From assembly GCF_932294415.1 (NCBI RefSeq), contig NC_065545.1:43066327-43130326 (forward strand): a stretch of 64,000 bases of DNA. Direction: 5' to 3'. Shown here in pieces: positions 12,143-23,700 of the stretch. A program made the translations under genes and the position numbers. This stretch comes from Quercus robur. Lineage: Eukaryota; Streptophyta; Magnoliopsida; Fagales; Fagaceae. Positions within the stretch are counted from its first letter, which is position 1; each line of letters opens with the position of its first letter. Below the pieces are notes generated by a model. It worked only from the letters and a program-made list of their open reading frames with translations, made no database searches and was not told the DNA's origin.

Positions 12143-15100
12143 ATGGCAAAGACGAAAGTTCTTGTTGTGGGGGGTACTGGGTACATCGGGAAGAGAATTG
12201 TGAAGGCAAGCCTAGCACAGGAGGATCATATAATCACCTATGTTCTTCAGCGCCGAGAGATGGGTTTTGACATTGATAAGGTCCAATTGCTATTTTCTTT
12301 TAAGAAGCAAGGTGCCCGCCTTATTGAAGCCTCATTTTCCGATCACAACAGTCTCGTAGATGCTGTGAAACAAGTTGATGTTGTCATTTGCACCATGTCT
12401 GGGAGTCATTCTGGCAGCTCTCACGGAGTTTTGTTGCAGCTCAAGCTTGTTGAGGCCATCAAAGAAGCTGGAAACATTAAGGTTAATTATTAACTTTATA
12501 TCTTCTTTTTATTTTATTTCTTTTATCTTTTTACTAAATATATAAAATATAATTTCAATCAATGAAGTCCATTTCATTCCATGTTTAACTAACTATATGT
12601 CTACGATAATTAACTACGTACTTAGTATCACATTTAAAAATAAGCAACCATATTATTGTAGTTTCATTACCAATTGATTGCGTTGATCTCATATATTCGT
12701 GATAATTTGATAAAATACTTTGCGAATAATTTCAATTAATGCTAAAGCCTAAATGACCTATATATTGTGAACAAATTTAAATGTTCATGTTCCACAATAG
12801 AGAACATTTTATCTGTTTTTTAGATCCATCTTATTCCGCTGCCAATAAAAACAAAAGAAATGCATAAAAGAAAAGAAATAATAAAAAGGCCTTGTTAACC
12901 GTTGTTTTTACACATTGATTAATAGATTATTTTAAGGAACTTTTAATACCATTTGGGTAAATTATAACTTACCCACTTGTGATTTGACTAAAATCTAAGT
13001 TGCCTACCTATAGTTTAAAAGTTGGTAATTTATCCACCTAAAGTTCACTCCGTCAAGCTTCCGTAACTCACCTATGTATTTTCACCGTTAAAAACACAAA
13101 AAACATAACAAAAGCATAAAAATCAAGATCTAAAAGCATATTTCTTAAGATGGTGAAATTTTGGATTAAGAGCATTCTTCTTCTTCATAAGAACATTTTC
13201 AAGCTTATCAATCCAAACAAAACTGTCAAGGGGATAGAAAAGATTGAGAAAGAAATTTGTGGTGTGTTTGATTTGGTTTTAATTTTTTATTGCAGTGACT
13301 GTGGGTTTATTTTCAAAATTTATGAGTTTAATTTTTGGTTTATGTTCAAGATTTATGGGTTTAGTTTTTGGTTTAGGTTTATGTTCAAAAATTTTGGGTT
13401 TAGCTTTTAGTTTCTAAATAAATTGGTATGGACGGGAGAAAGATTGGCAAGTCTTCTAGGCTGTAAGATAGGATCCGTTTCTGCCAAATTAATTTTGTGG
13501 ATACAGCTTGGATCTTTATCTTCGCAATTTGGAAATTGGTGAATGAATAGATGTGGATGTTGAGGTTCGAAAAAATTGTATTTGTCAAGAGGGGTGCATG
13601 ATTCCTCCTTTAAGCAACCTACTTTTCTTCTATCTTTGATATGCTAATCCATGTGGCTCATATGTAAGATAAATTGAATTGCAACTTCTTTATGTTAATC
13701 ATGTTTTGTTCCTTTCTATGTATCATATCATAAAGTTAAATTTAGGACCCAAAAAAAAGGCTAAACCCAGAATTTTTGAGCATAAACCCAAACCAAAAAT
13801 TAAACCCCATAAATTTTGAACATAAACCCATAGCCACTACAACCAAAAATTAAAACCAAATCAAATGCACCACAAATTTCTTTCTCAATCTTTTCTATCC
13901 CCTTGATAGTTTTGTTTGGATTGATAGGCTTGAGAATGTTCTTATGAAGAGAAAGAGTGTTCTTAAGCCAAAATTTCACCATTTTAAGAAATATGCTCTT
14001 AGATCTTGATTTTTGTGTTTTTGTTATGTTTTTTGTGTTTTTAACGGTGAAAGTACAGAGGTGGGTTACGGAAGCTTAACAGAGTGAACCTCAGGTGGGC
14101 AAAGTGCCAACTTTTAAACCATAGGTAGACAACTTAAATTTCGGCCAAACCACAAGTGAGTAAGTTGTAATTTGCCCATACTATTTTTAGGAGTATCCAC
14201 GGGTAGGGTCGGTCAGGTTTGTACCCAACCCGCAACTAACCCGCTTACATTGGGTGGACGGTTGAATGACCCACCGCCGACTGCAGACAACCTCTGATCA
14301 AGTCGGACTGGTCTCCAATGGACAACGATCGGGTTGGTCGAGCTTGAAACTAACTTACAACCACCAAATTTCATTGGATCCTCATCGGATTTGTGTTACG
14401 AGCACTGGATTGAAGCAAAAAACACCACATTAAGCCCAAATTTGTGCAAAAACTTCATCTCATTGTCGGATCTAAGCAAAAATTGAAGCAAAAACCACCA
14501 CATCAAGCCTAGATTTGAGCGAAAACTTCGTCTCATCGCCAGATCTAAGTAAAAATCAAACCAAAAACAACCACATCAAGCCTAGATTTGAGCAAAAACT
14601 TCATCTCATCATTGGATCTAAGCAGAAAAAGCTAGATCTTTGCCGGATCTAACCAAAAACTACCAAACCTTCACCGGAATTTCGTTGGATCTGAACGGCT
14701 CTAGGTAAATCCGGCCTTCTTTCATGGGTTTCGTCGGTCGGATTGGGTTCATTGGTTTTGGAGAAGAAAACTCGCCATCCGACCCACCTAAGTCCCTTTT
14801 TGGTGGCGGAGACCTGCTGCCAATCGTCACTGGCATTAGGTCAGCTGGTTTTTGAGTTGGCCCCAGCAATTTGGACAGGTGGGTCGGTTCCACCTATTTT
14901 GTTTGACATAGTATCACTGTCTTTTATTATATTCCCTTTCTCTCATATCCTCAATTACTTCATTAACCTCTTCAAAATTAGGGTTTTTAATTCTCTCAAA
15001 TTCACTTTTTCGCATCCACTCTTATATTTAAATACAGACATTATCTCATTTGTGGGTAGTGTAAAATTTGGACTAATACCAAGTAATAGTAAAACTTTTC

Positions 15101-17100
15101 AAACAAGTCCATTTTGCCCCATAAACACAAATAACACATAACACTGTTTGAAAGCTTTTTGTTCCTGCAAGTCTTCTGCTTCCTTTCGATAGCTTGTCTT
15201 GATTTTATAATTCAAAATGACTGTATTATATAGCAATTATATGCACAAGAGTGTGTTTGGATAACTAATGATAGATAAATAGCAACCAAAGATGAAGAAG
15301 CATGTAGGAACTAGAGAATTTTCAAACGGCATTAAAAATTGGAGATTTTTGAAAATTTTGTTAGTACCTAGTAGTAATCCAATTCTTAGGGATAATTTTT
15401 GCATTTAACCCAGATTAATAATTATAACCTTGCAATTTATTCAAAGAATTTCAATGATTTTACCTAATCCTACGTACATTGAAGGACTAGCTATGATAGA
15501 TATTCTACTTATTAGCTAGGAAAATTTTTTTGTGTGTAGTTAATTACCAAACTAAATAAAATTTCTGAAGTTGAACTCAAAAAGAGGAAAAAAAAAAAAA
15601 AAACATCTATCTATATATATATATATATATATTTCAAGAACGTTTCCCAGCATTAGAGTTTGATGATTAGTGTGGGTTTATCTGGATTATCTTGTTTAGA
15701 AGTTTTTTTTTTTTTAATTTAAATGTTAATAAATTTAAGTCATTTATTTACTTCTTCTTTTCTTTTTCTTTTTGAGAAGTACTTCTTCTTTTCTTATCTA
15801 ACAACAAATAAGTTGGTCAATGCACGCACACACTAAATGATATAGAGAAAATCTGTGAACAGAACTTTACTTAACCATGTTGCATACCTAAAAGGCAATG
15901 TTACTTGAGGAGGATGTGACATGCTAACATCTTGTCATATTTTTTGTATAAAAAAAAAATTGTAGCGTTTCATACCATCGGAATTTGGTACGGACCCTTC
16001 ACGGATGGGACATGCTCTTGAGCCTGGAAGAGTGACATTTGATGATAAAATGGTAGTGAGAAGAGCAATAGAGGATGCTAAAATCCCCTTCACTTATGTA
16101 ACTGCTAACTGTTTTGCTGGTTACTTTGCTGCCAACCTTTCTCAAATGGAAACACTCTTGCCTCCTAAGGAAAAAGTTACCGTCTATGGTGATGGCAACG
16201 TCAAAGGTACCCAACCCCAGTAGACAAGGATTATATGTTTTGCTTTGCACAAGACTTGGCCTGGGCTCGTGATTTTTTTTTTTTTTTTTTTTTTCTTTAT
16301 TATTATTAAAATGTCATATATGTTTCATTGTTTTGGAATATTTGCTGCAGTGATTTACGTGGATGAAGACGACGTTGCTTTATACACAATTAAAACAATA
16401 GATGATCCTCGAACATTGAACAAAACACTGCACATTCGGCCTCCAGAGAACATTCTCTCCCAAAGAGAACTAGTTGAGAAGTGGGAGAAACTTCTTGGGA
16501 AGGAACTTGAAAAGATTAGCATTTCACAAGAAGATTTTCTCGCCTCCATGAAAGGTAAAAGTTAAAGGAAAGCTACTGTTAAAAATTATGGTTAAGTAAA
16601 TAAATTCAACATTTCTTAACGGTTTAATATTTTGAAACAATGGGTAATTTATTATGGAGGAGATATTCCTAAGTTTGATCTATGTTTGCACTCTACCTCC
16701 TATTTGAAATATTAAAAATTTTATGTATTGAGACTCATTAACAAAGAGTTTAGATCTCTATTGTTAGAATTACGATTAAGTGATTAAATTTACAAGTTCT
16801 TAACCATTTAAACTTTTGAGATAATCAGTAATTTTTAAGCAATACTAAGAATTTGCTCAACTCTTATGCTTTTTATATTTCCAAGACTATACATATGATA
16901 ATTAATTTTATTATTTTCCTTCTGTTCTGAGCGCAGGACTGGACCCTTTTGGCCAGGCAGTAGTTGGGCATCTCTATCACTTTTTCTATGAAGGTTGTTT
17001 GACAAACTTTCAAATAGGAGAAGAGGGTGAAGAAGCTTCAGAGCTTTATCCAGATGTGAAATATATACGCATGGATGAATACCTAAAGCTCTATCTATAG
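12143..17100 (+). CDS. PLR: Pinoresinol-lariciresinol reductase-like protein (complete, 4 exons)
   Basis: Exons: 12143-12481, 15966-16206, 16351-16554 and 16937-17100 (TAG), with intron phases 0, 1 and 1. Together they give 948 nt and 315 aa, close to the usual PLR length of about 312. The ATG at 12143 is in good context (gaaATGG). Visible motifs: NADPH site VVGGTGYIGKR (residues 8-18); SEFGTDPS (118-125); the family's catalytic lysine at about residue 141 in FDDKM; GDGNVK; DEDDVALYTIKTIDDP; RPPENILSQRE; and the end YPDVKYIRMDEYL. Family knowledge: cytosolic, NADPH-dependent reduction of pinoresinol to lariciresinol and then secoisolariciresinol in lignan synthesis. The DEDD...TIDDPRTLNKT block favours PLR over isoflavone or phenylcoumaran reductases. 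The exact substrate cannot be read from sequence. Intron 1 (3.5 kb) carries transposons and intron 3 an old TRIM. No disabling change was seen. Confidence 0.88.
12946..14186. mobile_element. Fold-back Mutator-like element in PLR-like intron 1
   Basis: The element is 12955-14177 (1,223 bp). Arms of roughly 450 bp are inverted copies: left about 12955-13415, right about 13755-14177, starting GGGTAAATTATAACTTACCC and GGGCAAATTACAACTTACTC respectively. Flanks are ATACCATTT (12946-12954) and ATACTATTT (14178-14186), a 9-bp target duplication with one mismatch. The central 340 bp shows no transposase, so it is non-autonomous. A transcript through the intron could form a long hairpin. Confidence 0.82.
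14187..15965. repeat. Repeat-derived remainder of PLR-like intron 1
   Basis: A GC-richer block from about 14200 to 14900 contains a 73-bp tandem repeat: a partial unit at 14413-14473, then 14474-14546 and 14547-14619. All contain CACATCAAGCCTAGATTTGA or a close variant and end in GGATCT or AGATCT. The phrases ACCCAACCCGC and GGGTTGGTCGAG resemble common plant DNA transposon ends, but no clean termini were found. From 14900 to 15965 the DNA is AT-rich, with a (TA)n run near 15615. Confidence 0.5.
16577..16841 (+). mobile_element. Diverged TRIM retrotransposon in PLR-like intron 3
   Basis: Two diverged direct repeats begin TGTTAAAAATTATGG (16577) and TGTTAGAATTACG (16762). Both continue with the TTAAGTGATTAAATTTAC and TTTTGAGATAATC type sequence of the intact TRIM at 61524-61803. 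The primer site between them is no longer recognisable. It is an old copy of the same family. Confidence 0.55.
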
Positions 17101-18436
17101 CTTTGAGGTACTTCACGAGTTAACCAATAGGGCTTCCAAGGTTAATTGTGAGGGTGTGAGTGTGATGTCTAACCATGGCCATCCGAACTCATCAGTGGAG
17201 ATCTTCGTGAGTGCTGAGTCGCAGCTTTTCTAATTATAGGGTTGCTATAGTATGTGTTTTTTTGTTGGTTGGAAAATTATTAGGTACTCTCAAAGTACAA
17301 TAATGTGATTCTTACATTCATAATAGACCCTACTATAAATTTAATTTGTGAAAACTACCATAAATGTAAGAGGTCAAAACATCACCTCATCGTAGTTTGG
17401 AAAGGTTCAATAATTACTCATGTTTGTTATGGTGGTTGTATTTCTCATTTCCTTGCTATTTTCTACTTTGATCTGTATTTTGATGAATAATTCTAGAAAT
17501 AGTCAATCACACACTCAATTTTACAACTCATTGCCTTGTGCGATTATGAGTAGTAGATATTTTCTACCTTGTGCAACCTATCACATTACGTTACTCACTC
17601 ACAATTGCACAAGTTAATAAATTGTAAAATTGGGCATGAGAATAGTTGTATCTATAGGCATACTATGTTTGCACCATTTTCTCCGTTTTGGTTGTTACAA
17701 CTTACAATAAACGGTTATATTTATATCAATCATTATCATATGTATATTTTAGTAATTACATATGAGATTAGTATGTTAGCATAATTTTTAAACTAAATTG
17801 TAAATTACATCCCTAAAATTAGGTAAGTTTGTTTTTTCCCCCCAAGTTCTAAAATTTTGATCCATTTTTCTAACATTAACTATCGTTTTGTTTTCATACA
17901 TGATTATCCTAGGTATATTTTACTAATTACATGTGGCATGTGGATGTTAGCATAAATTTTAGACTACACTATTAGAACTACATGACTACGTCTTCTGTTT
18001 CTATAATTCCCACTACTGTCTCCTCCTTTTATCTCCTACTCCTTTTCTTCTTGTTCAGCTTCTTCTCCTTGTCAAATGTTTTCTATTAAAATTTCGAGCT
18101 TTAGCTCCCAAAGAACAAAACTAAAATAAATAAATAAATAAAGTGAGGCAATTCTCATTCTTGAGATAAGAGATATCAAACCCAAAACTACTTGATTTAA
18201 ATACACAAAACCAACCTGACTAAAATACATAATAAATCTAACTAAATCAATCCATTTTTCATAAAAATAAGAATAAAAGAAGGCTTAAATTAGCAATCAG
18301 TAGAGAGAGAGAAAACAAAACTTATAGGTGGGGTTTGGTGGCCGATAGCCTGAGGTGGTTGTCAGAGTGTGATAAAAGAAGGCTTTAGCAATCGGTAGAG
18401 TGGGCAACAAGTGATGGCTAGCACATAGCAGACCTG

Positions 18437-18488
<52 letters not shown>

Positions 18489-18503
18489 GCATAGTTCAAA
18501 CAA
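17101..18503. other. Intergenic DNA downstream of the complete PLR-like gene
   Basis: The 3' flank shares short blocks with the flank of the other PLR-like copy. A possible diverged MITE starts near 17272 with GAAAATTATTAGGTACTC. A long (CT)n microsatellite lies at about 18437-18486. No coding sequence was recognised. Confidence 0.45.
18437..18486. repeat. (CT)n microsatellite
   Basis: About 25 uninterrupted CT dinucleotides just left of the Harbinger-like MITE. Read on the other strand it gives spurious Arg-Glu repeats. Confidence 0.9.
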
Positions 18504-19517
18504 TAAGGGTCCGTTTGGATACAGCTGAAAACTGAAAACTGAAAAATACTGTAGCAAAATAATTTTTAAATGTGTGAATAGTACCGTGGGACCCATTTTT
18601 AATGAAAAAGTTGCTGAAAAGTAAAATTTGTGGGTCCGTGAATAGTATACGATGTACACTGATTGGCTGAAAAAGGGAGAAAAGTCAAACTTTGCGGCTG
18701 TAAGGACTCAATTTGTAACGACCCCAAATTGGTTTATTGGGTTCGAACGTTAAAGGCTCAAACAATAAATTTATAGAGAGTGGGCTGAAAGACTAGGTCT
18801 TGGTCACCGGACAGTGGTTAGTCATGGTGTTCATGGTAAAACCGTGCTTGCCCAAGAAGATTTTCTCCTCGGCACGGCCTGGGAGGCTCTAGTTCTTAGC
18901 CCTCGTCCGATGAGCTTAATGTTCTTACTATTCCTTTCACTTTTGGTTCTCATTGTTCCAACCCCCCCCCCCCCCTCTGGCGCATGAATTCTTACAATAT
19001 ATAGCCCCTCTCAGTTGATCCTGACCTTCCATCTATTGAGCAAGCAGGTAACTACTCGAGTGCCTATCCCATTAGCCGTCTCCCCCCACTTTCTATTAGT
19101 TGCAATAACCGAAGCCACACTGTTCAGGGGTCTTTTCCCATCAATGTGGCTAGGACGCTTGTTAGCACATTCAATGCAGAGGTGACATTTTTTCCTTGAA
19201 TCACCCCTACACTGTACTCCCGTGCGAGTCCCATTCTACTCGTCTTTTCTTTTGGGAGCGCTTTGGAGGTTGCCTTTGATGATGTGTCGTTCTTTCCTTT
19301 TGGACCTTGGGATGCCATGGACAGGGTCATCCTTGGCTGCATCTCTAGGCCATTTGGACTTTCGCTACCTATCCTCGGCAACTACTCTCCTCGGCGTGAG
19401 CCTTGGTCCCTAATGGAAAGTGGGCCGGGACCACAAATTTTCTAGCCCCACAGCGGCTATTGTTCATTAAATAGTGCATAAACAGTAGCCGCAAGTCTCA
19501 CAAGTCACAAACACGTG

Positions 19518-19550
<33 letters not shown>

Positions 19551-19595
19551 GCAAACGCAGGCGTGGGTTTTCAGCCTAATCTAAACATAACCTAA
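18504..19595. mobile_element. Harbinger-like MITE, copy 2, split by a solo LTR
   Basis: The MITE ends at 18507 (GGGTCCGTTTGGATA) and 19592 (reverse complement GGTTATGTTTAGATTAGG). TAA flanks it at 18504-18506 and 19593-19595, the 3-bp duplication expected for PIF/Harbinger. Removing the LTR and one copy of its duplication leaves about 327 bp. The interior matches the copies at 5442-5723 and 22697-22889. An A-run of about 31 bases lies near 19520-19548. Confidence 0.7.
18694..19457 (-). mobile_element. Solo LTR, reverse orientation, nested in the MITE
   Basis: The LTR is 18699-19452 (754 bp), printed in reverse: it begins TGTAAGGACTCAATTTG and ends CTAGCCCCACA. GCGGC flanks it exactly (18694-18698 and 19453-19457). 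It matches the LTR at 9587-10367 over its whole length, with a C-run insertion near 18962-18976. Because it lies inside the MITE, it is the younger insertion. Confidence 0.88.
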
Positions 19596-20738
19596 TTCTA
19601 ATAGTTAACGGTATTAGACCACTTTTAACTGTAGGGTTTTTTTTTTTTTTTTTTTTAAGCTAACTTTTAACTGTAGGGTTTAATTTGTTACATTTTAAAA
19701 CTTTTTTTTTCAAACTCCTTTTAAAACTATAGAGTTTAATTTGGACTACCAAAAACTATAGGGTTTAAAGTGAAATTTAAACTATTTTATTTTATTTGTT
19801 TATGCAATTTTTGGATTTTAAAAGAATCGTTTTAATTTTTTTTTTAAAAGCTCTTCTAAGCAATTTAATTGATGTGGCACAATTAATTACATGACATTGC
19901 ATGTTTTCATTGGACCAACAGTCATATGTGGCATGTAATATCCATCTCATTAATGAATATAAATGGATGTGAGCAAATCCAAACAAAACCTAACATTTTG
20001 GAAACAAATTAAAATTTTGGAATTTTAAAGGGCAAATCACTCCAAACTTTAGGGGGTGATTTGTAATTTAGTCTTATACGCATCCACCATCTTCTTCAAT
20101 AGCCATTAAATGAGCCTTAGTACCTTGACATTGTCACGGTTATGTCCATAATAAATAAATACATATACATAAACCTACCGTATATGAAGAGAAAATAAGA
20201 AAATTACATAAAAATATAACTTTAACAAACTATAATCACTCTGTAAGATGTTTTTAATTGGATGCAATTAAATATATGTCCTTGTTATTCATTGTTTGCT
20301 TAAGGTTACCACCTCAATTATGGAATAAATCTTGTAATACCCAACAAGTGTAGGCTATAGAATAGGAAAAGCAAAAATTCAAGATGGATAGAAATCTCAG
20401 ATTATTGAAGTGTAGTAAATGAAAGACATTCGAAAGAAAATATGAAATAGGTATTCCCTAAAAGTTATATATTATACATATAATTAAGTAAATGTTTGGT
20501 TGAGCTTATTTTCATCCTTAAAAAAAATATACATCTTTTAAAAGTATCAAATTTATCAAACTACAATTGTATCGTTACATAATAAACAGATGAAAATAAG
20601 CTCATCCAAACACACTTCTGTTCTTTTTTTTTTTTTTTTTTTTGAGAGAATAATTATTTAACTTGATGCAAACAAATATAAGCAGGTACTAAAAGGTGAA
20701 TTGTGTGTCAAAAGTGTAAAGAAAATATATATCCAATT
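19596..20738. other. Intergenic DNA between PLR-like and MYB-CC genes
   Basis: AT-rich with T-runs near 19635 and 20625. The part 19790-19940 resembles 8750-8910, a dispersed repeat of unknown type. Nothing coding was found. The 3' UTR of the minus-strand MYB-CC gene should lie in its right end. Confidence 0.4.
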
Positions 20739-23700
20739 TTATCTCCTATAGGAAAGCATCTTGGTTTCCAACTCAGCTCCATTTGCTGCAAAAAAATCAT
20801 AACTACCTTTGGTATTCAAGTCAAACTGTATCAAACCCCCTTCAATCTTGAGCTTAACATCTTCATTTTCTTCTCTGCCTCCCTCTTGGTAAATTTGGAT
20901 TGCTGAACTATTGGCCTTTTTGAAAATATCATTCATCTCTATCATGTTTTCTTTCCTCTCTCCTTCATTCATATTCTCCATGAGATTCGATAGAGCCAAA
21001 TTGAAGTCCGTTAATTGGGATCTGGCCGCTTCAAGGCTTTCTGGGCCATTGATATCTAGGGAGAGACTCTTTTGGGCTTTCTCTAATATAGCCTGCAAGT
21101 ACTTCCCTTGGGCCTCTATCCTCATCTGCAGTTTCTTTTGTACCTATTGGCAATGATGGGTCGTTTAACAATATGAAATCATAGATTTCGTTCATGAAGT
21201 AGCAAAACTTGTGATAATTAAGCAATTGTCACAAGTGATTAATCAAAATGTTACAGCAAAAGTATCCACAGTAGATATACCTCAAGCTGATCTTGTAATC
21301 TTTTCTGAACTTCAAGTTGACACTTAAGTGCTTCCTCAATTGGGATTTCTCTGTTATGTTCACAGAATTACTTAGTATCAAGTTTGTGAAAATTTTATGT
21401 AATGTATTAAAAACCTGGTTTAAAACACTATTATTATTATTTTCATATATGTTCTAATAAGTATTATAGTTTACTCAAAAAAAAAAAAGTTTGTGAAAAT
21501 TTGCAAAATGAAAGAAATTCACAAGATGAATCTAAAATGATACTAGTTCTAGAAATGAGTAGTGGAAACTAAGAAGCAGGATAAATTTTTGCTTCAAATT
21601 ATGATATCAATAACTCTAATGATAAGCACAAAAGGAAGACAGAAAGTCACCAGTTAATTAACTGGGCAAGTATTACAGTTTTTCCTATTTAACTTAAGTG
21701 AATGATGTCACGAGTCTTATAACTGAATTGGTACCTCCCCATAAATAAAGTATTTGAGAGTTTAGGGAAGAAAGGGTTCGAGCAGCAGGGTTAGTAGCAT
21801 GTTGTAATTATCTCTAAAAAAAACTTAAGTGTAGGAAATTTGCAATGTCCCCATTTTGGTCTAAAACATACACCCAATGTCCTAAATTGTTAGTTCTCTA
21901 ATCCATTCTATCATGTCTCAAAATAAAATCATCTTTGAAATTTATCAATAAATAAATTTCCTAGCATACCTCTTACTTTATTGAAAAAATCAATACCTCT
22001 CTCTCACTAAAATTTAAATTATGGGATAATTTTGGAAAGTTGTACCTTTTTATATAAAAGACAATGCATAAAATAATGTTTTCTTAAAGTTGAATGTTAA
22101 AAATACGCCTAATAAAATGGGATGGAGGGAATAGAAAATTAGCAATATCTCCCCTTATCTTTCTATAATGACCATTTTACCTCATTCATTAGTATTTTCA
22201 GTCAAATTAATGGAAAACTTCATTTTATTTTATTTTAATAAAAAGTGTCTAGACCCACACGTTAATGATCTTAATAATGTCTAATATTAAAAACATGACA
22301 TGCACAATTTGAATGGACTTGTGTATGTGATCATTATGCAAGTGATGCATTTGTTATTGAAGGGTATTAATGTCATTAATATGTGGGCAAGGCACATTTA
22401 AAAAAATGAATAATGCTAGAGGTACAAACTATTTTACAAAATAATTTACAAACTGTTGATGTGGTGAATGATTATTGGTATATGAAAAAGTGATATTAAT
22501 GATGGGCCTAGATGAAAACCAATAAGAGGTTGGCTACATCAACATTTTGTAAAAATTTTATTTACAAACTGTTGATGTGGTGAATGATTATTGGTATATG
22601 AAAAAGTGATATTAATGATGGGCCTAGATGAAAACCAATAAGAGGTTGGCTACATCAACATTTTGTAAAAATTTTGTAAAACAGTTTGTACATGTAGGGT
22701 CTATTTAGATACTGCTTATTGCTGAAAACTGAAAATTGAAAACACTGTAGTAAAATAATTTTTAAATGTGTGAATAGTGTCGTGGAACTCATTTTTAATG
22801 AAAGTTTTGCTAAAAAAAGAGATTTGTGAGTCTCATGAATAGTACATGGGACCCACGCACAAAACGCTGGACCAAACGTAGTATTACCCTTAAAAATAAC
22901 TTGAATTTTCTATTAATTTGATAGAAAGTACTAATGAAAAGGGTACAATGTCACTACGAATAAATGAAGAGAGAATATTGTAGCAATATTTTATACTAAA
23001 CGTGGTCATTACAACTATCCTATTTAAGGGAAGCAATTTGCAATTTACTAGAATTATTTTTGACAAGTTTTTTATATGAAAAGTCTTATATACATTGAGA
23101 GTTTAAATTTATTTGTGAATTCTCAAAGTTTAAATTCAGATCACTTCGTTCCAAGATCACTAATAGAATTAGGAAAAAATCAAATACATTTCAGTTGTGA
23201 TTGAAGGAACACAAAAAGTGGAATAAATGATTTCTATTAAGCAAAATTTGTCGCTTGAACCCACCCCTGGAGAGGAAACCCAAATTGGCCAAAACACTTA
23301 CCATTGCCCGCTAAATCCAACCCACCCCTGAAGAGTAAACCCCAAAATACTTGCACTTGACCGCAAACCACACATATTGGGTAAGTGAGGGTGTGGTGTG
23401 GGATTTGTCTGCTACCCTAACCAATCACAATCAGCCTGCACTATTCCAATTTGTCACTGTTCCATTTTTTGTTAATTGAAAAATTAATACCTTTACCTTC
23501 TTTTGCTCTGTTTCTACTTGCTCATGCCCAACGACGGCTTGAAGGTACTGGATGTTTTGATTGTTTTACTTACATGCAAAAAGGTCAAATCTATGTTCTC
23601 ACTGTTCTTTAGAAATTCCTTGGATTGAGAATTAGGGGGGGGGGTGGTCAAAGAAACTCTACCTTTGATAAAGTTTTAGCTATATGGATCAAGATCATGC

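Noticed and set aside
14413..14619. CRISPR-like direct repeats
   Set aside because: The units abut without spacers and the window is eukaryotic. It is an ordinary tandem repeat.
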